A stretch of 8,231 bases of DNA from Myxococcaceae bacterium (GCA_018262385.1 JAGSPQ010000180.1:1-8231); one strand, 5' to 3'; counted from the first letter of the stretch, positions 1 through 6,584 are shown. Notes: generated by a model not told the origin, from the letters alone. Numbers and translations: made by a program.

Positions 1-36
1 GCGCCGGGCCCGGTCGCGGCGATCCAGAGCCTGTGA
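1..36 (+). CDS. Possible 3' end of an upstream gene (partial)
   Basis: The first frame is open from the left edge to a TGA at 34-36 and would encode only the last 11 residues, APGPVAAIQSL. The stop lies 2 bp before the ATG at 39 of the next gene, the tight spacing typical of co-transcribed bacterial genes. Eleven codons are too few to identify a product or prove coding, so this is offered only because the position fits. If real, it implies that the MopE-type gene is translated from a longer transcript, which would explain why no promoter is visible in front of it. Confidence 0.3.
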   Translation, partial: APGPVAAIQSL

Positions 37-38
37 CG

Positions 39-3000
39 ATGACGACCTTCTCTCGCCGCGGGATCGTGCTGGTGCTCGCGCTGCTCGGGTGCGGCCGGAC
101 GTTGACCCACGAGGTGCGGCAGCCCTGCGTGTTCGATCGCGAGTGCCCCACCGGCCTGCGCTGCGTCGATCAGCTCTGCCGGGTGCTCGACGAAGGCGAT
201 GGCGGGAAGTTCCGCGGCGCGCTGCGCTTCGGCCAGCGCTGCGACGCCGGCTCGCAGTGCGAGTCCGATCGCTGCGTCGGCGGGCCGACCGGGCCGTTCT
301 GCACCCGCGACTGCGACGACGCGCTGGCCGCCTGTCCCGACAGCTACACCTGCAAGCAGGTCGCTTCCGAGAGCCTGTGCGCGGTCGCCCAGCCGGCTCT
401 ACCAGTGCGCCGCGATGCCCAGCGGCGGCAAGCAGTGCATCCCCCAGGGCAAGACCTGCGACTGCCTCCCCGAGACGCTCGGGTTGCAGAAGTCCTGCCG
501 CGGTCCGCGCAACGCGTTCGGCGCCTGCCTCGGCAATCAGATCTGCCAGGCCGATGGAGGCTTCACCGGCTGCGTCGCTCCGGTCGCGCTGCAGGAGATG
601 TGCAACGGGGTGGACGACGACTGCAACTCGGCGATCGACGACTTTGTGCCTCCCACCTGCACCCGCACCATCAACGGCCGCACCTGCACCGGCCCCCAGC
701 GCTGCCTGGCGACGGCGGGGTTGGTCTGCGCCGCTCCCGAGCCGGGGGCCGAGGTCTGCAATCGGCAGGACGATGACTGCAACGGGGTGGTCGACGACGG
801 GTTCCAGGACGGCGGGGTGTACGCGCGCATCGATCACTGCGGCGAGTGTCAGAACGACTGCCGCTCGATCCCCCACGCGACCTCCACCCAGTGCGGCCCG
901 AAAGGCTGCGTGGTGCTGGCGTGCGCCGCGGGCTTCTTCCCCTGGCCGATCGCCGCGCCGACCCAGTGCCTGGCGCTGCTCGACACCCTCTGCCGGCCGT
1001 GCGGAGTGAACGCCGACTGCATCGGCACCGGCAGCCAGTGCCTGATGATCGATGGCGCGAAAGTCTGTGGCCGTGGCTGCGGGGCCGCTTCTCCGCTGGG
1101 GCCCTGCCCCTCGGGCTACACCTGCTCTGCGGGCAACCAGTGCGTGCCGCTGTCGGGCACCTGCACCTGCCGGGCGAACACGGTGGGCTCGACCCGCTCG
1201 TGCAGCGTCTCGGTCTGCAAGGGTTTCGAGAAGTGCCAGCCGTCGACGACGTGGAGCGCGTGCGACACCGACACCTACAACCCCGAGATCTGCGACGGGA
1301 AGGACAACAACTGCGACACCCGCATCGACGAGGGCTTCCGCAACCCCGCCACCGGCCGCTACGACGCGACCGCGCACTGCGGCTGGCCCGTGCCTCACCG
1401 AGACGATCGGCCCCACCACCTTCGAGTGGGTCGACGTCGACGGCCAGCAGCCCAACGGCTGCGAGTGCCGCCGGGTGCAGGGCAACACCACCGTCGACCT
1501 TCCGGATCGCGCTCCGCTGCCCGGCGCTTCGTGGGTCGACGAGAACTGCGACGGGGTGGACGGCGTGTCGACCGACGCGATCTTCGTCTCCACCACCGCG
1601 CCGGCGGGCGGCAACGGCACCCGCACTGCGCCGCTGCAGACGATCGCCGCCGGGCTCGCCGCCCAGCAGGCCCAGGGCAAGAAGTACGTGCTGGTCGCGC
1701 AGGGCTCGTACCGCGAGAGCCTGCGGTTGTTCGACGGGGCGCAGCTCTTCGGCGGCTACTCGAGCGACTTCTTGAAGCGCAACCCGCAGGTGCACCTCAC
1801 CGCGATCGTCGCCCAGCCCGCGAGCTCCTCCGCGCTGGCGGCGATCCACGCCGAGAGCCTCGGCACCGGCACCGTTGACACCGTGGTCTCCGGCTTCACC
1901 TTGATGGGGCTCGACGCCTCGGGGAGCACGCCCGACGGGCAGAACGGGCCGGTGTCGATGGCGGTGTACCTGAAGGACGCCGGGCCGCGGTTCGTGCTGC
2001 AGCACAACGACATCGTCGGCGGGCGCGGCGGAGAAGGTGGCCGCGGCCTCACCGGCCCGCAGGGCTTCGGCCGGCAGGCCTCGACCGCGCTGGACGGGGT
2101 GCCCGGGATCGACAGCACCTTCTTCCCCAACAGCAGCTGCTTCGCCGGCAGCAACCGCCCGGGTGGCGTCGCTGGCCTCAACCCCACCTGCGGCAGCCCC
2201 AGCACCGATGGCACGCCGGGCGGCGGGGTGGTCTGCCCGGTCTACACCTTCGTCGGGCACCAGGGCGTGCAGCAGGCGTGGACCCTGTTGCCGCCGGGCA
2301 GCCGGCAGGGCCGCGGCGGGTGGGACTGGAGCTTCGACAGCATGTCCGGCCTGCAGTGCGGCCACGTGACCGAGTCGGGCTGGCCCTCGGCGATTCAGCC
2401 GCACGACGGCGCCGACGGCTTGCCGGGCGCGGATGGACTGCCCGGGTCGGCGGGCACGGGCGCTCCGGCGCGCGCCCGCAGTGGGAGCGTGGTCAACGGC
2501 GTCTGGGTGGCTTCTCCGGCCGGCGCGGCAGCGGGCACCGGCGGCATCGTCGCGCAGGGCGGCGGCGGCGGCGGCGCGGGCGGCGGAGTGGCGAAGTTCA
2601 CCAGCGGCTGCCAGGCGTGGGAGATGGGCGCGACCGGCGGCGGCGGGGCGGCGGGGGGCTGCGGCGGGGTGGGCGGCCAACCGGGCCGAGCGGGCGGCGC
2701 GTCGATCGGCATCTTCATCGCGCGCACCGGCGCAGGCCCCGGCCCGACGATCCTCGGCAACCGGATCCAGCGCGGGCGGGGCGGCGACGGCGGCTACGGC
2801 GGCTTCGGCGGAGCGGGCGGCATCGGCGGCGCCGGCGGCTTTGGCGGGCTGGCCTCGCGCGGGAGCAGCTCGCCGGGCGGCATGGGCGGCGTGGGTGGCA
2901 CCGGCGGCCCGGGCGGGGGCGGCGGGGGCGGGGCGGGTGGCGCTTCGTATGCGATCGCCGGCTACAACTTCGACGTCGCCACGCTGGCCGCGAGCAACAC

Positions 3001-3193
3001 CTTCCTCACTGGGATGGCGACCGACACCGGAGGCAAGGGCGGCGCAGGTGGCACCTCGCTGGGTGGGCTCGGCTCGACCGGGACGGTGGGGGCGGGCGGC
3101 GCGTCGATCGATCTGTTCCGCTTCGCTCCCTGCGCGGCGGGCTGCGCGGGCGGCTTCAGCTGCGACGCCAACAGCGTCTGCGTGCCGAACTGA
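39..3193 (+). CDS. MopE-motif, Cys-rich, beta-helix/Gly-rich lipoprotein; reading frame broken twice
   Basis: Read continuously with one base dropped near 395 and one near 1388, this encodes about 1050 residues. The ATG at 39 is preferred over the GTG at 33 because AGAG at 26-29 is 9 nt upstream of it. A hydrophobic segment ends in lipobox LLGC (Cys18), so it is probably a lipoprotein. Cys-rich modules follow (CVFDRECPTGLRC and similar). Three MopE-type putative metal-binding motifs start at Cys codons 601, 757 and 1291 (CNGVDDDCNSAIDD, CNRQDDDCNGVVDD, CDGKDNNCDTRIDEG), with a remnant ENCDGVDG at about 1541. From about 1574 it reads as the start of a parallel beta-helix (VSTTAPAGGNGTRTAPLQTI, then LFGGYSSDFL), then long Gly-rich tracts, and a short Cys-rich tail (CAAGCAGGFSCDANSVCVPN). 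Homologues are surface or secreted proteins of myxobacteria with no defined activity. Family placement is confident; whether the gene is intact is not, since the breaks could be sequence errors or real decay. Confidence 0.82.
388..402 (+). other. Frameshift site 1 in the MopE-type gene
   Basis: Up to about 393 the meaningful Cys-rich protein is read in the frame of the ATG at 39 (SLCAVAQP). From about 397 it continues in the next frame (LYQCAAMPSGGKQCIPQGKT). Removing one G from the GG at 395-396 gives a smooth junction, AVAQPLYQCAAM. The abandoned frame becomes Arg/Pro/His-rich with no Cys pattern, typical of out-of-frame GC-rich DNA. The exact base is inferred; the shift between 388 and 402 is clear from the loss of protein-like sequence. 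Confidence 0.8.
1381..1396 (+). other. Frameshift site 2 in the MopE-type gene
   Basis: After the third metal-binding motif the frame reads RYDATAHCGWP and then turns into Arg/His-rich nonsense. The continuation (CLTETIGPTTFEWVDVDG) is in the next frame. Dropping one C from the CCC at 1387-1389 joins them as TAHCGWPCLTETIG. This has the same sign as the first break (one extra base) and lies at a short homopolymer. The frame then stays open to the stop at 3191-3193. Confidence 0.8.
2537..3106 (+). repeat. GGC-rich tract encoding Gly-Gly-X repeats
   Basis: This part of the MopE-type gene encodes dense GGX/GGXGG repeats, such as GGGGGGAGGGV, GGYGGFGGAGGIGGAGGFGG and GGVGGTGGPGGGGGGGAGG. It includes six consecutive GGC codons around 2558-2575 and a run of six G near 2652. 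The repeats are degenerate at the DNA level, so this is low-complexity coding sequence and not a tandem array. Segments resembling beta-helix rungs (PTILGNRIQRGRGGDGG; NTFLTGMATDTGGKGGAGG) alternate with the Gly tracts. The tract resembles PE_PGRS-like or glycine-rich surface proteins in composition only. Slippage or sequencing error is most likely here, yet the frame is intact throughout it. Confidence 0.85.
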
Positions 3194-3781
3194 TCAGCCG
3201 CGGGTGCGGAAGCCTTCGAGCGAGTCCCAGGCGCCGAGCTTGAAGATGTACGCCTCGCGCTTCTGGCTCGAGAGCGCGTCGAACTTGTTCAGCACCTGGA
3301 TGGTGAACTCCGGGTCGTTGACCACGTCGAGCAGGGTGGTGAGGTAGACGAGGTGGAGCCGCGGCTTCTTCCACAGCGAGTGGAGGCTGACCGACGCGTC
3401 CGACCACTCGCACAGCGCCTGGGCCTTGAACTGCTCTCTCGGCCAGACCGCGAAGCCCTTCTTCTGCTGGAAGGTGCAGGCCGCGGTGAGCTGATCGAGC
3501 ACCGGCGCCTGGCCGGTGAGCTTCGAGCGCAGGGCCTGCTCGAGCCGCGCGTCGTAGGCGAGCCGCTCGTCCCGGGTGGCGAAGGCCGGGATGCCGCGCC
3601 GGACTTCCTGCGAGACCTGGTCGATCTCGTCGACCACGTGCAGCTCGCCGAGGGCCTCCTTCACCGCCATCCGCGCGATCTCCTGGTCGTCGAGCGCCTC
3701 GAAGCGGGTTGCTGAAGAGTTCCGGGTGGTTGCGCAGCCAGCGGCGAGGACGAACAGGGCGAGAAAGAGGGTCGATTTCAT
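3194..3781 (-). CDS. Unrecognised lipoprotein, 195 aa
   Basis: The ATG at 3779-3781 is chosen over the in-frame GTG at 3802 because it gives a textbook lipoprotein signal: MKSTLFLALFVLAAGC with lipobox LAAGC and lipidated Cys16. No strong Shine-Dalgarno is visible (GGCTGG lies just upstream), so the start rests on the signal peptide. The mature part, about 180 aa, is mainly charged and probably helical at first (EALDDQEIARMAVKEALGEL; DERLAYDARLEQALRSKL). It has two Cys (102, 124) that could form a disulfide, and then a more hydrophobic LHLVYLTTLLDVV segment. I do not recognise the family. Composition and codon use match its neighbours. It converges with the MopE-type gene, their stop codons touching, so the two are transcribed separately. 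It would be anchored in the inner or outer membrane facing the periplasm, or on the surface; no activity is proposed. Confidence 0.85.
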   Translation of the reverse strand: MKSTLFLALFVLAAGCATTRNSSATRFEALDDQEIARMAVKEALGELHVVDEIDQVSQEVRRGIPAFATRDERLAYDARLEQALRSKLTGQAPVLDQLTAACTFQQKKGFAVWPREQFKAQALCEWSDASVSLHSLWKKPRLHLVYLTTLLDVVNDPEFTIQVLNKFDALSSQKREAYIFKLGAWDSLEGFRTRG

Positions 3782-3999
3782 GTTGCCAGCCAGACCCGCC
3801 ACCCTGCTGGAAGGTGCAACCGATCAGCGCGTGGTTGCGTGCCTCCCGAAGGTTCTCGAGTCCTCGCGCCCCACGGGGGTGGGAACTCAGTGGGTCACTG
3901 GAGAGGGCAGCAACTCCGGCGCAGGGAAAGGCAGGCGGGTGCAATCGCCAGCGGAGAGCTCGACCGCTCGGGCTCCCCCGTACCACCGGGCAAGCCCCG

Positions 4000-4065
4000 C
4001 CTCCGGCGAGGTCGCTGAGCCAGTTTACTTAATTAAGTAAACTGGCTCTTCCGGGTCGCCGGAGG
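4000..4065. repeat. 66-bp imperfect palindrome (outer GC arms, inner AT-rich arms)
   Basis: The outer arms are CCTCCGGCGA at 4000-4009 and TCGCCGGAGG at 4056-4065, perfectly complementary over 10 bp. They are centred on exactly the same point (between 4032 and 4033) as the perfect 32-bp palindrome inside. Between inner and outer arms lie 7 nt on each side (4010-4016 and 4049-4055) that do not pair, a symmetric internal loop. The whole could extrude as a cruciform or fold as a long RNA hairpin on either strand. No target-site duplication, T-tract or transposase is seen beside it. Confidence 0.85.
4017..4048. repeat. Perfect 32-bp palindrome with stop codons in all six frames
   Basis: Two 16-bp arms meet with no spacer; the core is GTTTACTTAATTAAGTAAAC. 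TAA occurs at 4030-4032, 4034-4036 and 4038-4040, one in each forward frame, and the symmetry repeats this on the minus strand, so every reading frame entering from either side ends here. The 20-bp core has 4 G/C, against roughly 70% around it. It lies 236 bp upstream of the lipoprotein start and 310 bp beyond the transglutaminase stop. It could be an operator for a dimeric regulator, a bidirectional transcription or translation stop, or a small inserted element. A U-tract is missing on both sides, so a classical intrinsic terminator is unlikely. Confidence 0.9.
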
Positions 4066-4292
4066 GGAGGGAGGAGCGGCAACCGCGGCTCCACTCGGGC
4101 CCGCCTCGCGCGCGTTGGCGAGCAGGTGGGTTCGAAGCTCCGTCCTTTCGGCGTTCCGCGAGGAAGACTCACGGGTCAACGAGTCGGTGGTCCGAAGCGC
4201 CGTGGAGCAGTCTAAGCCCGCACTGCCTTCAGGGACCGAGATCGCCGTGGCCGCTCGCACCTGCCGGCAGCTCGGTGCCCAGACGCGACGAC

Positions 4293-4333
4293 GCCCACTG
4301 CGCGCTCCAGGCTTCGGAGCCGTCGCAGTGGGC
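4293..4333 (-). terminator. Hairpin 24 nt past the transglutaminase stop, possible terminator
   Basis: GCCCACTGCG at 4293-4302 pairs perfectly with CGCAGTGGGC at 4324-4333. Inside the loop, GGCT/AGCC (4310-4313 and 4318-4321) forms a second small stem around TCGG. On the minus strand it begins 24 nt after the TAG of the transglutaminase gene, the right place for a 3'-end structure. No run of U follows, so it may instead be an RNA-stabilising hairpin or act with Rho. The pairing is certain; the role is inferred from position. Confidence 0.5.
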
Positions 4334-4357
4334 AATCGCGCTGCCGCGGGGCTCGAG

Positions 4358-6514
4358 CTACAGCGAGCTGGTCTTGAGGGTGAAGCTCCCCGCCTCGTAC
4401 CCGTGGACGGCGATCATCAGCTTGCCGTTGCTCGGAGCGGTGACGGTGACCGTCTCGTTGCCCGACGCGGTGTAGCCGCGGGCCAGGTACGCGCTGGTGG
4501 TCGGCGCGGTGTCGAAGTTCACGTAGAGGTCGATGTCCTTCGCCGAGGTGGTGGCGATCTGGATCTTCGCGCCCGCGGGCACGGCGAGCTCGAACAGCTT
4601 CATCGCGTTGAGCGTCACCTCCCCGCCGACGTCGAGGTGGGTGATCGTCGCCGGGGGCGGGGGAGGCGGCGGCGGGGTGCCCGACGCTTCCTTGAACTTG
4701 ATCGTCAGCTCGTAGTTGCTGGTCGCGGCATAGCCGTTGATCGCCACGAACACGCTGCCCGGGCCCGCCACCGCGCAGCTCTCGACCGAGCCGCTCTTGT
4801 AGGGACGGCAGTCGTACTGGCTGAGCGTCGGCGCCAGCGCCTTGCGGCCGTAGAGATCGGCGTCCCCGCTGCCCGTCATCTCGGCGGTGAGGGTCGAGCC
4901 GGCCGCGACGTTGAAGGGGCCGAACACCTTGAGCGCGCCCTTGGCGATCGTGCCGGACTCCTTGACGACCTTGTCCCCGCCGTTGCCGGTGCCCGGCTCG
5001 GTGACCGACTCGTCGATCAGCGACTTCACGTTGGCGAAGGTGATCTTCCCGCCGGCGACCGAGGTGGTGCCCGGCCCGGTGGGGAGCCAGACGAAGTCGG
5101 GGTGGTTGGTCTTGCTGCTGCCCGTCCACTCGCCGCCGATGATCTTCCCGTCCTTGTCGAGCTCCAGCACGTAGGAGTAGCGATCGGTGTGGGTGTACTG
5201 GTTGATCGTCGACGAGAGGTTCCCGTCGGTCTGGGCGGACGACTCGCTGATGTAGTCGACCTCGCTCTCGATGAACGCGAACGACACCGCGTCGGCGTTG
5301 AACACGTACGCCTTCGGCAGCTCGCCACCGATGGTGATCGCCAGGTCGAAGTTCGAGGTGTCCGCGTAGCCGTTGACCGAGACGAACATCGCCGTCGCAT
5401 CCGCCGGCACCGTCACCTCGCACAGCTCGGCCGAGCCGCCCTCGTAGGGACGGCAGTCGTAGGCGGCGTCGGTGGGCTGCGCGCCGAACTTCACGAACAG
5501 GTCCGCGTCGCCCGTGCCGCCCATCACCACCTTCGCCTTCTGGCCGGCGACGACGGGGAAGCTGCCCTGGTGGCTCCACTCGCCCTTCTTCACGGTGCCG
5601 GTCTTCTGGGTGGTGGCGCCGCCGACGCTGGTGGCTCCGATCAGCGCGTTGGCCTCGGCGAAGGTGACGACCTTCTTGTTGGTCACCCGGTACCCGCGCA
5701 GCGGCTGGTTCCAGACCTGGTGATCGTAGGTGCGATCCTCGACGAACGCCTGGCGCTTGATCCCGAGGTAGTTGGTGGCCAGCACGTGCCAGGTTCCGGC
5801 GTTGGTGTCGCGGCACTGGGCGTTGGCGTTGGAGGGGCGGCCGTACGCGTCGAGCTTCACCGCGTCATCGCCCGCGCCGACGTTGCAGCGCAGCGAGACG
5901 AACTTGCTGGTGCTGCTGTTGTAGACCAGCGTCGCCAGCGCCTTCAGATCCTGCACCTTGAAGGTCACCCCGTTGCGGGTCACCGGGTGCTTCGGCTCGG
6001 GCAGCAGGATCGCCGCCGGGCCCCAGGCGTGGCAGATGCCCCACCAGGTGGGGATGCAGCGGCCGGTGTCCTTGCCGCGGCGCTTGCCGCAGGTCTCGCC
6101 GAGCGCGCTGTTGCACTCGCTGGCTTCCTTGCACTCCTTGGCGGTGCTGCGGGAATCGATCCCGTGAGCCTTCGAGACCGCGTCCTCGACCCCGGTGCCG
6201 CCGAACGACTTCTCGTACTTCAGCGCCGGCGAGTCGGCCGCGCCGTCCCACTGGAAGTTGATGTTGTCTTCGTAGGTCGGCCAGTAATTGCCGGCCCAGG
6301 GGATGGTCTGCGCTTCGCCGGTCAGCGGGAGGGCGTCGAGCTTGAACTCCAGCGCGGTCGCGAACAGCGAGGGGGCGTCGCCGGAGGTCCAGCGCTCCTC
6401 CTGCTTCTCGGTGCCGGTCGGGTCGCTCTTGGTCCCGATCACTGCCTCGGAGCTGCCGCAGCTCCAGATCCCCATCGCCACCACTGCGCTCAGCACTGCT
6501 CGGTAAGTGTTCAT
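4358..6514 (-). CDS. Secreted elicitor-type transglutaminase with three PPC-like domains
   Basis: The 718-aa product starts at ATG 6512-6514, with GAGGGG about 12 nt upstream. The N-terminus has a signal ending MGIWSC (possible lipobox, Cys19). Residues about 70-280 resemble the oomycete elicitor (GP42-like) transglutaminase family: WAGNYWPTYEDNINFQWDG, then TWWGICHAWGPAAILLPEP with probable catalytic Cys161, NGVTFKVQDLKAL, GTWHVLATNYLGI (His243) and VEDRTYDHQVWNQPL. The family's C-terminal part, YSYVLELDKDGKIIGGEW followed by NHPDFVWLP (471-474 HPDF), appears only after about residue 440. Between them, at about 304-396, sits a PPC-like domain (GDADLFVKFG, YDCRPYEGG, VNGYADTSNFDL). A second PPC follows at about 519-606, then eight prolines (614-621), and a third PPC-like domain at about 625-716 lacking the Cys pair. 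It probably cross-links or deamidates extracellular proteins via Gln side chains. Family assignment is by recalled motifs; bacterial substrates are unknown. Confidence 0.88.
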   Translation of the reverse strand: MNTYRAVLSAVVAMGIWSCGSSEAVIGTKSDPTGTEKQEERWTSGDAPSLFATALEFKLDALPLTGEAQTIPWAGNYWPTYEDNINFQWDGAADSPALKYEKSFGGTGVEDAVSKAHGIDSRSTAKECKEASECNSALGETCGKRRGKDTGRCIPTWWGICHAWGPAAILLPEPKHPVTRNGVTFKVQDLKALATLVYNSSTSKFVSLRCNVGAGDDAVKLDAYGRPSNANAQCRDTNAGTWHVLATNYLGIKRQAFVEDRTYDHQVWNQPLRGYRVTNKKVVTFAEANALIGATSVGGATTQKTGTVKKGEWSHQGSFPVVAGQKAKVVMGGTGDADLFVKFGAQPTDAAYDCRPYEGGSAELCEVTVPADATAMFVSVNGYADTSNFDLAITIGGELPKAYVFNADAVSFAFIESEVDYISESSAQTDGNLSSTINQYTHTDRYSYVLELDKDGKIIGGEWTGSSKTNHPDFVWLPTGPGTTSVAGGKITFANVKSLIDESVTEPGTGNGGDKVVKESGTIAKGALKVFGPFNVAAGSTLTAEMTGSGDADLYGRKALAPTLSQYDCRPYKSGSVESCAVAGPGSVFVAINGYAATSNYELTIKFKEASGTPPPPPPPPATITHLDVGGEVTLNAMKLFELAVPAGAKIQIATTSAKDIDLYVNFDTAPTTSAYLARGYTASGNETVTVTAPSNGKLMIAVHGYEAGSFTLKTSSL

Positions 6515-6526
6515 AACTGCTTGAAT

Positions 6527-6533
6527 CCCCTCT
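6527..6533 (-). promoter_or_regulatory. Ribosome binding site of the transglutaminase gene
   Basis: The minus strand reads AGAGGGG here, a good Shine-Dalgarno match, 12 nt before the ATG at 6514. The spacing is slightly long. No alternative in-frame start further downstream would keep the signal peptide, so the site supports the start chosen. Confidence 0.6.
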
Positions 6534-6555
6534 TAACTTTCGTTTGTGGGTGCGC

Positions 6556-6584
6556 GTCCTACAAGGTGCGCAACTGTAGGTCAA
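6556..6584 (-). promoter_or_regulatory. Candidate sigma70-type promoter of the transglutaminase gene, with an overlapping dyad
   Basis: On the minus strand TTGACC (6584-6579) resembles a -35 box. After exactly 17 nt, TAGGAC (6561-6556) is a weak -10 box, 41 nt from the start codon, leaving room for a short leader with the ribosome binding site. A 6-bp inverted repeat, CCTACA-N11-TGTAGG (6558-6580), overlaps both boxes and could be an operator. The -35 match is good and the -10 match poor, so this is a moderate call. Confidence 0.4.

Larger units (their letters stand above)
3782..4357. other. 576-bp gene-free region between the two minus-strand genes
   Basis: No open frame here has a signal peptide, known motif or plausible start with a ribosome binding site; the frames present give Arg/Pro/Ser-rich products. 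It should contain the promoter of the lipoprotein gene (minus strand, start 3781), but I could not pick convincing -35/-10 boxes. It does contain the AT-rich palindrome at 4017-4048 within the 66-bp imperfect palindrome at 4000-4065, the hairpin at 4293-4333, and a 15-bp copy of part of the lipoprotein gene at 3804-3818. It is much the longest spacer in a window where other genes touch or overlap. Confidence 0.75.

Noticed and set aside
4..13. CCGGGCCCGG palindrome at the left edge
   Set aside because: Ten-base G/C palindromes are expected by chance in such GC-rich DNA, and nothing else supports a site.
671..2680. A 669-codon open frame on the minus strand
   Set aside because: It is antisense to the MopE-type gene, rich in Arg/Ala/Pro with no recognisable domain, while the plus strand shows spaced Cys motifs of a known type.
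2537..3106. GGC-rich stretch as a CRISPR or tandem DNA array
   Set aside because: There is no fixed repeat unit or spacer; it is degenerate Gly-codon low complexity inside a coding frame.
4017..4048. Palindrome as a classical intrinsic terminator
   Set aside because: The stem is AT-rich and no T-tract follows on either strand; other explanations were kept instead.
4125..4150. GGTTCGAAG resembling a tRNA T-loop
   Set aside because: The flanking bases do not pair as a T-stem and no acceptor, D or anticodon arms can be drawn around it.
4033..4335. Possible small 100-aa protein on the minus strand in the long spacer
   Set aside because: It has no clear ribosome binding site, signal or motif and Arg/Ser/Ala-rich composition, and it ends only because it meets the six-frame-stop palindrome.
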